Assembly: GCA_030642995.1 (NCBI GenBank)
Contig: DAOWMR010000109.1
Coordinates: 1-8,258, forward strand
DNA from: Spirochaetales bacterium
GTDB lineage: Bacteria > Spirochaetota > Spirochaetia > DSM-27196 > SLST01
Direction of reading: 5' to 3'
DNA length: 8,258 bases
The stretch's first letter is position 1. Each line of letters starts with the position of its first letter. Below the pieces are notes generated by a model. That model saw only the letters and a list, made by a program, of their open reading frames with translations, was not told the DNA's origin and searched no databases. Shown piece by piece: positions 1-5,636 of the stretch. Made by a program: the position numbers and the translations under genes.

Positions 1-2
1 GA

Positions 3-227
3 AAGCGGGTCCCGTGGGACGTTTCCGTTGTCGGCTTCGACGACATTCCTGAAGCCAGCTTCCTCACACCGGCACTGACCACCATTTGGCAACCGGCCGA
101 GGACAAGGGCCTTCGCGCGGGGGAACTCCTGGTCAAGATGATCCACAAAAAGACCGTTGAGGAGCGGATTGAATTCCGGTGCAGGCTCATTCAGCGCGAG
201 AGCGTCGCGGCAGTGAACTCCGCGTAG
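3..227 (+). CDS. LacI/GalR-family transcriptional regulator, C-terminal fragment
   Basis: This reading frame is open from the left window edge and stops at TAG 225-227, giving the last 74 residues of a longer protein. The translation has the typical end of LacI/GalR regulators: a DVSVVGFDDIPEASF stretch (the strand and turn near the sugar-binding cleft of the C-terminal lobe), then LTPALTTIWQP and a helix with GELLVKMI. In this family the missing N-terminus carries a helix-turn-helix DNA-binding domain and the visible part belongs to the periplasmic-binding-protein-like effector domain. The effector and target operon cannot be told from this fragment. The tatD gene follows after 17 bases on the same strand, so the two may be co-transcribed. 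The family call is firm; the ligand is unknown. Confidence 0.85.
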   Translation, partial: KRVPWDVSVVGFDDIPEASFLTPALTTIWQPAEDKGLRAGELLVKMIHKKTVEERIEFRCRLIQRESVAAVNSA

Positions 228-244
228 CCGGCGGCCTAACCATC

Positions 245-1033
245 ATGCCTGATCAATGCCTGGTCATTCCCGGATCAATCGATACCCACTGCCACACCGG
301 CCCCATGTCCCTCAAGGGCCTTGCGACGGACAAACTGCTCCGCGATGCCCACCGCGATGGCCTCAGGCACCTCATTGATGTGGGGATCTCACCTATCGAT
401 CTGGACGAACGCCAGGCTCGGCTTGCCGGATTCAATTGGATAGCGCTCACATCCGGCTTGCACCCGTCCGAGGTTGCAAGCCCGGATCGAGCGAAAATGC
501 TGGACCTGCTGGTATCACAGGTGACGGACGGGTGCATCGTCGCAGTCGGCGAGATCGGCCTCGACTACCATTGGGACACCGGTGAACGTGCCGATGCAAT
601 CGATCTGTTTGATGCGCAGGTATCAATCGCCGTGGAGGCGGACTTGCCTGTGATCATACACAACAGGGAGGCGGACAACGACGTCCTGGATGTCCTTCGC
701 CGCCGGCGGCCGCGAGGTGTCATGCACTGCTTCTCCCAGTCTCCCGAGTTCTGCCGGTACTGCCTGGATCTGGATTTACACATCTCTTTCGGAGGAAACC
801 TGACTTTCAAGAGTTCTGATCTGATCCGAGAGTCGGCCCGGATCGTTCCGCTCGATCGTCTACTCGTGGAAACAGACTCGCCCTACCTCTCGCCGGAACC
901 CGTCCGGGGTCGTCCCAATCATCCGGGCCACCTTGGATTCACCCTGCGCGCTATCGCCGCACAACGAGCGCTCGATGTGGCCGAATTGTCCGAAACAACC
1001 GCCGGTAACGCACTCCGGTTGTTCAACCTCTGA
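245..1033 (+). CDS. tatD: TatD-family metal-dependent hydrolase (YcfH/TatD-type DNase)
   Basis: This 262-residue protein has the usual TatD length and motif order. They are the metal-binding D-x-H-x-H motif near the N-terminus (D13, H15, H17), GLHP at 71-74, the EIGLDY motif (E103 to Y108), histidine H139 in PVIIHN, H161 in GVMHCFS, and the C-terminal ETDSPYLSP block with D211. Members are TIM-barrel amidohydrolase-like enzymes with two metal ions; characterised ones are 3'-5' exonucleases or DNases in the cytoplasm, and D-aminoacyl hydrolase activity is reported for some relatives. All expected metal ligands appear present, so the enzyme is probably active, but its substrate is inferred. ATG 245 is chosen because the MPDQCLVIPGSIDTHCH start fits the family. 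An in-frame ATG at 179 would overlap the regulator gene by 49 bases and add 22 atypical residues. No good Shine-Dalgarno sequence precedes 245. It converges on the histidine kinase gene with only 26 bases between them. Confidence 0.88.
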   Translation: MPDQCLVIPGSIDTHCHTGPMSLKGLATDKLLRDAHRDGLRHLIDVGISPIDLDERQARLAGFNWIALTSGLHPSEVASPDRAKMLDLLVSQVTDGCIVAVGEIGLDYHWDTGERADAIDLFDAQVSIAVEADLPVIIHNREADNDVLDVLRRRRPRGVMHCFSQSPEFCRYCLDLDLHISFGGNLTFKSSDLIRESARIVPLDRLLVETDSPYLSPEPVRGRPNHPGHLGFTLRAIAAQRALDVAELSETTAGNALRLFNL

Positions 1034-1059
1034 GAGTCGGCGGCGGGCGGAAGAGTCAG

Positions 1060-2229
1060 CTAACTTCGAAGCGGAAGTGTAATTGTCACCGTGGTTCCCC
1101 TGCCCTCTTCGCTCTCTACCTGGAGTGTCCCTCGGTGAGCCTCTACCACATTCTTGACGATAACCATCCCAAGCCCCGTACCGCCGTCCTCCGACGATGA
1201 GTAGAATGGCTCAAACATGCGCTCGCGAGTTCCCTCCGTCATTCCTTCGCCGGTATCGGCTACGGAGATCTTGGCGAGGGATTCCAGTCGCTCTACCGTG
1301 ATGGTCAGCGTCCCGCCCCGCCGCATTGCTTTCCGGGCATTGTCCACCAGGTTGACCAGAACACGCACAATCCGTTCCTGATCCAGCAACACCGGCTCGT
1401 GAATGGAGTTGTTGACGACAACCTCAATATGACGCGATGCAAGGCTCTCACCGACGCACTCGATCACCTGCTCAATGACTTGGTCCACGCTTGCAATCTG
1501 CATATCAAGCCGAATCTCGCCCCTGCTGTAGTCAAGGAATTCGCTCGCTATTCGATTCAGTCGCTCGGATTCGCGAATCACGTTCGTTGCGTACCCCCGC
1601 ACTTTCTCTGTATCGTCGGCGAACATTTGAAGCATTTCCCCGTAACTCTTCACAATGGAGATTGGATTCCGGATGTCGTGCAGGATCATTGAGGAAAACT
1701 TCCCGAGATTCGAAAACCGTTCGGCCTGAAGCAGTTCCTGTTGGGCCGATTTCAGCTCCAGATATGCAGTCTCCAGTTCGCGATTCTGGCGCCTCAGATC
1801 TTCCACGAAACTCTCATTGCTCTTTCGCACCATGGCGGAAAGCGATCTCAGGATGGACATCGATATTGAAGCATTCTCGTGCAGGATCCGCTCAAACTCC
1901 TGCCGGAAGAGATAGAGAACACGAGTCTCGGTTTTTGCAACGACCGTCGCGCTCCGGGGCAGGTCATCAATGAGCGCCATCTCTCCAAAGAGGTGCCCCT
2001 GGCCGTGAACGGCCAGGAGATCAGGGTGCGGCGCAGAATAATCCTTCCACACCTCCACCATGCCGTCCAGCACGATGAAGAAGCGCTCGGCCGGCGAATT
2101 CTCACGGAAAATCACCTCTCCGGGCCCGAACCGATCCTCCTTGCAGAACCCCTCAATCCGACGAAGTTCCTCATCGGACAGATCTTTGAAAAAATAGGCG
2201 TCCCTCAGAAAGGTGAAGTAGTCACTCAC
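1060..2229 (-). CDS. Soluble sensor histidine kinase with N-terminal cyclic-nucleotide-binding-like domain
   Basis: The 389-residue protein has three parts. Residues about 10-125 form a cNMP-binding (CAP/PKA-type) domain: a GEVIFREN turn, then a phosphate-binding cassette with GEMALIDDLPRSATV (82-96) that keeps the Glu83 and Arg92 which contact the ribose and phosphate in nucleotide-binding members. Residues about 137-175 look like a coiled-coil linker rich in Glu, Gln and Leu. The rest is a histidine kinase: H-box with phospho-acceptor H184 (HDIRNPI), N-box around N293-N297 (NLVDNA), G1 box D325-T-G-E-G329 and G2 box GTGLGM (350-355). No transmembrane segment or signal peptide is seen, so it is cytoplasmic. 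It probably autophosphorylates in response to a ligand or partner and passes phosphate to a response regulator that is not in this window. The start is GTG 2229; it lacks a recognisable Shine-Dalgarno sequence. The gene lies just past the flaA-unit terminator on the same strand. Whether the domain binds cAMP, cGMP or nothing is unknown. Confidence 0.9.
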   Translation of the reverse strand: MSDYFTFLRDAYFFKDLSDEELRRIEGFCKEDRFGPGEVIFRENSPAERFFIVLDGMVEVWKDYSAPHPDLLAVHGQGHLFGEMALIDDLPRSATVVAKTETRVLYLFRQEFERILHENASISMSILRSLSAMVRKSNESFVEDLRRQNRELETAYLELKSAQQELLQAERFSNLGKFSSMILHDIRNPISIVKSYGEMLQMFADDTEKVRGYATNVIRESERLNRIASEFLDYSRGEIRLDMQIASVDQVIEQVIECVGESLASRHIEVVVNNSIHEPVLLDQERIVRVLVNLVDNARKAMRRGGTLTITVERLESLAKISVADTGEGMTEGTRERMFEPFYSSSEDGGTGLGMVIVKNVVEAHRGTLQVESEEGRGTTVTITLPLRS

Positions 2230-2264
2230 GTGTATTGAGCTTAGCCTGCCTGGGGAATCTGCGC

Positions 2265-2297
2265 AATAAAAAAGGCTGCCTCCTCTCGGAAGCAGCC
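2265..2297 (-). terminator. Rho-independent terminator of the flaA transcription unit
   Basis: Read on the minus strand, GGCTGCTTCC and GGAGGCAGCC pair into a 10-bp stem with one G-U wobble, closed by a GAGA tetraloop (GNRA type) and followed at once by six T. It begins 22 bases after the stop codon of the second FlaA paralogue. On the plus strand the hairpin has a C-A mismatch and no T run, so it works in one direction only. Confidence 0.92.
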
Positions 2298-2319
2298 CTT
2301 GATCACACAGTCAGTCGCT

Positions 2320-3015
2320 CTACCAGGAATCCGGCATGTCGTCCTCGTCACGGCTCTCCTCGGCGAACAGATCAGTGTAGACCCGGAGATCGTCAAAGTA
2401 GACGTAATAGGTACCGTACGTCTCCATGAGATCGGGCTCAATCAGAAGGCCCAGGATCTGAAGGCCCATGCGATCGTTGTAGTGATAGTCTCGCTGGACG
2501 ATCGTCGGCGGAACGGCCACGGTCATCCGTTTCCAGCCGGAGAAGTTCAACTTACCCATACTCAGGATGTTCACATTACCGAAGTAGTCCGCAACCACGA
2601 CACTCAGTTCGTGATTGAAGTTCCTGCCGACCACCCACATTGAGATGGTCTTCGTAATGCCGGGGGCCTGGAGCGGACGGATGGGCTGGATGTAAAGCTC
2701 AGCGTCACCGCGGCGGAAGAAAGAGGCCTTCACGCCGAGAACGTAGTCATCCGGCAAGGCAATATCCAGATCCTCTTCCTCGGGAATCATCTCCTTGCCG
2801 AAGGGGCCGCCCTCGAATCGCCGACTCTCGATGATCCCCTGATCAATCGGCATGTAGACCCGCCAGAAGCCCGAGTCCTCAAACTTGGAAATGGAAACAT
2901 CCTGCAGCTGCTGCTGTGCGGTGTCTTCACCGAGGTTTTCAGGCTCCGCATCCTGCTGCGCAAACAGAAGCGCAGCGCTCAGAACCAGAATAGCAAGTAT
3001 CAGTGCTCGTTTCAT
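2320..3015 (-). CDS. flaA: Second FlaA-type flagellar filament outer-layer protein (diverged paralogue)
   Basis: This 231-residue protein begins with a classic signal peptide (MKR, hydrophobic segment about 4-18, likely cleavage after LFA at residue 19), so it should be exported to the periplasm. It is a paralogue of the gene immediately upstream. Shared blocks in the same order are VLGVKASFFRRG (92-103), SMWVVG near 125-130, GKLNFSGWK near 154-162, and YVYFDDLRVYTDLF near 204-217. These are hallmarks of the spirochaete FlaA family, which coats the FlaB filament core of periplasmic flagella. Divergence is strong, especially in the N-terminal third (Glu/Gln-rich about 20-40), so it may be a minor sheath subunit or assembly partner rather than the main coat protein. 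ATG 3015 has a good AGGAGA site six bases upstream. A longer reading frame back to 3105 would overlap flaA and lose the signal peptide. The C-terminus is acidic (EESRDEDD). FlaA family membership is confident; the exact role is inference. Confidence 0.86.
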   Translation of the reverse strand: MKRALILAILVLSAALLFAQQDAEPENLGEDTAQQQLQDVSISKFEDSGFWRVYMPIDQGIIESRRFEGGPFGKEMIPEEEDLDIALPDDYVLGVKASFFRRGDAELYIQPIRPLQAPGITKTISMWVVGRNFNHELSVVVADYFGNVNILSMGKLNFSGWKRMTVAVPPTIVQRDYHYNDRMGLQILGLLIEPDLMETYGTYYVYFDDLRVYTDLFAEESRDEDDMPDSW

Positions 3016-3021
3016 TGGTTC

Positions 3022-3027
3022 TCTCCT
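3022..3027 (-). promoter_or_regulatory. Ribosome binding site of the second flaA, overlapping the flaA stop codon
   Basis: On the minus strand AGGAGA lies six bases before ATG 3015, and its first two bases are the last two of the upstream TAG stop (3026-3028). This fixes the start of the second paralogue and suggests that its translation is linked to that of flaA. Confidence 0.8.
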
Positions 3028-3775
3028 ACTGTCTCGGCTCGATGTTCCAGGTCTGCTGCACGAAGTCAGGATCGGCCAGCCCCTCGCCATCAAACGGCGT
3101 TTCAAACATATCGGTCAGTACTTTGATCTGGTCCAGGTAGAAATGGAAGCCGTTCACCGCCTCCTCCGGACGAGTCCAGAGCACAATCTTCACCAGTTCC
3201 AAGCTGCGTCGTTGCGGCACAAAGCGCATGGCGCGCGGGATGTAGTTGGGTATCCGAGCTTCGATGTTCTTCCAACCACCGAAGCCGAGGTCGTCGATCT
3301 TGACCGCATGGACGACCCCACGATAGTCTCGAAACTGAGCCTCAAGATAGTAGCTGTAGTTGGATCCCCAAGCCCAGACATCAATGGTGACGGGGCGTCC
3401 CGGAATCGGAATTCCTCGGGGAACCGGGTTGCCGTCTTCGTCGTCTTCGGCCTCAACCGGAATGAACTCCAAGTAGTTGTATCCGCGTCGAGTGAATGAT
3501 GCCTGTACTCCGAGAACTCCCGGACTATCAGAATCCGGTCGTCCCATGGCCTCCGGCCAAACGTCCGGTACAATCTGGTAATCAAACGGGTAGTCGTAAT
3601 CGTGCTCTCCGTCTTCCCTCGCGAGGAACCTGCCGCCACTAACAATCCATCGACTGTCCGGGTCGTCAAAGTCCTCAAGGATCAGTGCCTGCCAGTTCGT
3701 CGTGGCTTCATCGGCCACGGCGGCACCAGCAAGCACGAGTACCAGCAGTATCGAGACCACTATGCCTCGTCTCAT
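3026..3775 (-). CDS. flaA: Flagellar filament outer-layer (sheath) protein FlaA
   Basis: This 249-residue protein matches spirochaete FlaA in length and motif order. It has a signal peptide (MRR, hydrophobic stretch 5-18, likely cleavage after AVA at residue 21). A WQALILEDFDDPDSRW segment follows (28-43), then PDVWPEAMGRP (70-80), GVLGVQASFTRRGYNYLEFIPV (86-107), IPIPG near 122-126, VWAWGSNYSYYLEAQFRDYRG near 133-153, GWKN (167-170), LELVKIVLWTRPEE near 192-205 and FYLDQIKVLTDMF near 212-224. FlaA is exported to the periplasm and forms the sheath around the FlaB core of the periplasmic flagella that drive spirochaete motility; it affects filament stiffness and helical shape. The acidic patch EAEDDEDG (108-115) interrupts a conserved area and may be a lineage-specific loop. 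ATG 3775 has AAAGGAG at 3783-3789. A sigma-70-type promoter lies upstream, and a second flaA paralogue follows after 10 bases. Confidence 0.94.
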   Translation of the reverse strand: MRRGIVVSILLVLVLAGAAVADEATTNWQALILEDFDDPDSRWIVSGGRFLAREDGEHDYDYPFDYQIVPDVWPEAMGRPDSDSPGVLGVQASFTRRGYNYLEFIPVEAEDDEDGNPVPRGIPIPGRPVTIDVWAWGSNYSYYLEAQFRDYRGVVHAVKIDDLGFGGWKNIEARIPNYIPRAMRFVPQRRSLELVKIVLWTRPEEAVNGFHFYLDQIKVLTDMFETPFDGEGLADPDFVQQTWNIEPRQ

Positions 3776-3824
3776 GCTCTCGCTCCTTTACCTACAAAAC
3801 CGGCATTCTATCAAGGTCACTACG

Positions 3825-3853
3825 AGTATATTTCCCGCTAAATGCAGTGTCAA
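3825..3853 (-). promoter_or_regulatory. Sigma-70-type promoter of the flaA unit
   Basis: On the minus strand a perfect -35 box TTGACA (3848-3853) is separated by exactly 17 bases from TATACT (3825-3830), which matches five of six -10 positions. Transcription would start near 3818, leaving a leader of about 43 bases before flaA that contains the AAAGGAG ribosome site. It is the best housekeeping-type promoter in the window. Confidence 0.82.
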
Positions 3854-3934
3854 ACACTTTTCCGGCGGGATAGCCTCATAGGTTACATCGGCGCGGTATG
3901 CCATAAAATTGATTCTGGAACCTTTGGGGCCCAC

Positions 3935-4870
3935 TCACGGGCGCTCCGACTCGTCCCGGGAGACCCCTGCGCCGTCATCGAGCACGGGCGCAGTCAATTG
4001 CGGATCCCCATACGCCCCGCCAATCTCAATCACCGAATGTGCCGTGACGGTGCCCCCTGCCGCCCCGGCACCGACAACGCTCAGGGCCGCCGCCAGGCCG
4101 GTCTCAAGGCGGTTCTCAATGGAGAACAGCAGAGCATCGTCCAGTGAGACCGCCCCCGTGGCGAAGTCCGTGGCAAAAACGACGGCCTCGGACTGAAGCA
4201 GTTCCAAGGCGAATCGATTGGACGATCCAACAAAGACAAGGAATGCATTGACCCCTTCGGCACGAAGATCCCGGATGGCGCGTCTGACGGTCTCCCGGTC
4301 GGGCGGTGCGTTGAACCGGCTGACGTTGATGCCCTCGACGCCCTCGCTTCCGTATGAATCCGTAAGCGCCTTGAGTTCAGCCCGACGCATCTCGGAGTTC
4401 GTGAGGAAAAGAGTGGCCGCCTTACGATCCGTCCCGGCCTTTTCCCACGCCTTGACAAGTGAACCGGCCTCCTCCATGGCCGGAACGCGGTCAAACACCA
4501 CCCGAGTCAGATTGGCCCGTTCCGAGGCTCCGCCGGCAAACCCGATGAAGTTCACGTCCGGGTATCTATCGGCGAGTTCGGAGGCAAAGAGAGTGAAGTA
4601 CGGGCTCAGAACAACCACCGGTACGCTTGTCTCGACGAGCTGGCCCTCTAGCCACCCGGTCCCAAGTTCAGCAGACGAACCCCACTCGAGTGCCAGGCTG
4701 TGCCCCTCGTCCTCCGCCACCCGCTCGAGGGACTTCTGGAACTCCCCGGGATCTGCAACGATTGCCCGCAGAGCCTGATCACCGTAGAAAACGACACTGG
4801 GCGCGCACCCGAGCAGGACCAACAAGATCAGCAGAACGAGACCTGCGCCGCGCGCTCGAACACACCGCAC
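3935..4870 (-). CDS. Putative lipoprotein with type-1 periplasmic-binding-protein-like fold (BMP/PnrA-like), function unknown
   Basis: From GTG 4870 the product has 311 residues. It opens with a lipoprotein signal: basic residues, a leucine-rich core (11-20) and the lipobox LLGC with Cys22 as the predicted lipidated residue. The body alternates strands and helices. Segments VPVVVLSPYF (83-92), RYPDVNFIGFAGG (102-114), AATLFLTNSEMRRAEL (151-166), GVNAFLVFVGSSNRFALELL (206-225) and the AVVFATDF stretch (229-236) are arranged as in sugar/nucleoside-type binding proteins such as the BMP/PnrA lipoproteins. No close family is recognised and ligand residues cannot be assigned, so this is a fold-level guess. 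GTG 4870 is chosen because AGAGG lies six bases upstream and it gives a compact signal peptide. GTG 4894 is an alternative that overlaps the upstream stop as GTGA, and ATG 4951 would overlap the upstream gene by 61 bases. The gene follows a membrane protein gene and precedes the flaA unit on the same strand. No ABC transporter ATPase gene is nearby. Confidence 0.72.
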   Translation of the reverse strand: MRCVRARGAGLVLLILLVLLGCAPSVVFYGDQALRAIVADPGEFQKSLERVAEDEGHSLALEWGSSAELGTGWLEGQLVETSVPVVVLSPYFTLFASELADRYPDVNFIGFAGGASERANLTRVVFDRVPAMEEAGSLVKAWEKAGTDRKAATLFLTNSEMRRAELKALTDSYGSEGVEGINVSRFNAPPDRETVRRAIRDLRAEGVNAFLVFVGSSNRFALELLQSEAVVFATDFATGAVSLDDALLFSIENRLETGLAAALSVVGAGAAGGTVTAHSVIEIGGAYGDPQLTAPVLDDGAGVSRDESERP

Positions 4871-4876
4871 CGTGAA

Positions 4877-4881
4877 CCTCT
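4877..4881 (-). promoter_or_regulatory. Ribosome binding site supporting GTG 4870 for the lipoprotein gene
   Basis: AGAGG on the minus strand lies six bases upstream of GTG 4870, whereas neither GTG 4894 nor ATG 4951 has a well-placed Shine-Dalgarno sequence. It is the deciding evidence for the shorter start. Confidence 0.55.
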
Positions 4882-4890
4882 GCAGGGGGG

Positions 4891-5541
4891 TCACCCTCGC
4901 CCACCGCCTGCGGCCCGGCTCCCGAGTATGGTGACCAGCCAAGCACCGCAAAACCCGGCGGCGGTCGCCAGGAGGGCGGCAACAAAGATGTTGAGCACCA
5001 CCAGGAAAAATACACCGGCGAAGAGGAAAGGGAGCGCCACGATGGCGGCGATGTAGAAACTGCGCGTCCAGTAAGTTTCCTCCACGAACAGGCGGTAGAA
5101 AACGGGTATCAGAAGCATCGCCGCGACCCGGAGGGCCGGCAACAGAAATAACTCGTACACGCCGAAGTACTCCGCGCGCAGGAAGATGTCCGTGAACCCG
5201 GCGAGGGTGATTGCACCCGCAAGGAACGACAGCAGGCCCAGGCGACGTTCCCGTGCGGAGAGGCCCCTCACGTCCGGCGTGAACCAGAGATAGAGCAGAA
5301 ATGTCCCGAGGACGGGTATGCCGAAATCGTAGAGCGCGCTGGAGAAATAGGCGCCCCAGCCGCTGTAGCCCCGCGATACGAATCGCCCCAGGAACAAGAG
5401 GATTGCCAGTTCCAGCAGATAGGCAAGCATCCCGCGCAGCGCGGAGGCTCCGACCAGCGACGACGCCTCCCCTGCCTCATCGCGCAGAATCAGTGCATAG
5501 ACAAACGATAGCGGTGCAGCTGCAATCAGAAAGAGGTGCAT
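4891..5541 (-). CDS. Multi-pass integral membrane protein of unknown function
   Basis: The 216-residue protein is strongly hydrophobic, with about seven likely membrane segments near residues 2-19, 36-53, 71-88, 101-118, 129-150, 161-185 and 186-206. Short charged loops lie between them (RDEAGEA at 20-26, SARERR at 95-100, EETYWTR at 154-160). I do not recognise the family and see no catalytic motif, Walker box or transporter signature. The very short soluble parts argue against a sensor or enzyme with an extra domain. It ends in TGA 4891-4893, 20 bases before the lipoprotein start chosen here (or overlapping it by four bases if GTG 4894 is used), so the two are very likely co-transcribed and may act together in the envelope. 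An in-frame TAA lies six bases upstream of ATG 5541, so the reading frame cannot extend further. No clear Shine-Dalgarno sequence is visible. The gene is divergent from metX across a 95-base gap. Confidence 0.75.
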   Translation of the reverse strand: MHLFLIAAAPLSFVYALILRDEAGEASSLVGASALRGMLAYLLELAILLFLGRFVSRGYSGWGAYFSSALYDFGIPVLGTFLLYLWFTPDVRGLSARERRLGLLSFLAGAITLAGFTDIFLRAEYFGVYELFLLPALRVAAMLLIPVFYRLFVEETYWTRSFYIAAIVALPFLFAGVFFLVVLNIFVAALLATAAGFCGAWLVTILGSRAAGGGRG

Positions 5542-5601
5542 GTGTTACGTGAAGCTATCACAATCGGGTTGGTCAAAGCAATGTTGGGCGGATGTCGGGG
5601 A

Positions 5602-5630
5602 TTGACAGCGCTGCCGCGATGGACTAGACA
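5602..5630 (+). promoter_or_regulatory. Candidate metX promoter giving a leaderless transcript
   Basis: A perfect -35 box TTGACA (5602-5607) is followed after 17 bases by TAGACA (5625-5630), which matches only three of six -10 positions. The predicted transcription start falls at about 5637, the A of the metX ATG. The weak -10 box is the main doubt. Confidence 0.35.
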
Positions 5631-5636
5631 ACCGTC

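Noticed and set aside
179..244. N-terminal extension of TatD from the ATG at 179
   Set aside because: The added 22 residues are unlike TatD N-termini and overlap the regulator gene, while the D-x-H-x-H motif sits at the usual distance from ATG 245.
1034..1059. Bidirectional terminator between tatD and the kinase gene
   Set aside because: The 26 bases are G-rich but form no stem with a T run on either strand.
1491..1973. 160-residue open frame opposite the histidine kinase
   Set aside because: It is an antisense shadow: Arg/Ser-rich with no recognisable motif, and fully inside a gene with clear domain structure.
3016..3105. Longer start for the second FlaA (ATG 3105)
   Set aside because: It would bury the signal peptide behind 30 arginine- and serine-rich residues that are a shadow of the flaA 3' end, and it has no ribosome site, whereas ATG 3015 has AGGAGA.
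4218..4778. 186-residue open frame opposite the lipoprotein gene
   Set aside because: Ser/Arg/Ala-rich low-complexity translation, as expected from the antisense of a GC-rich gene. The minus-strand frame has a signal peptide and fold-like pattern.
5542..5636. SAM or other methionine riboswitch upstream of metX
   Set aside because: The gap is 95 bases, shared with a divergent gene, and shows no multi-helix structure or anti-terminator. The candidate promoter would leave no leader at all.
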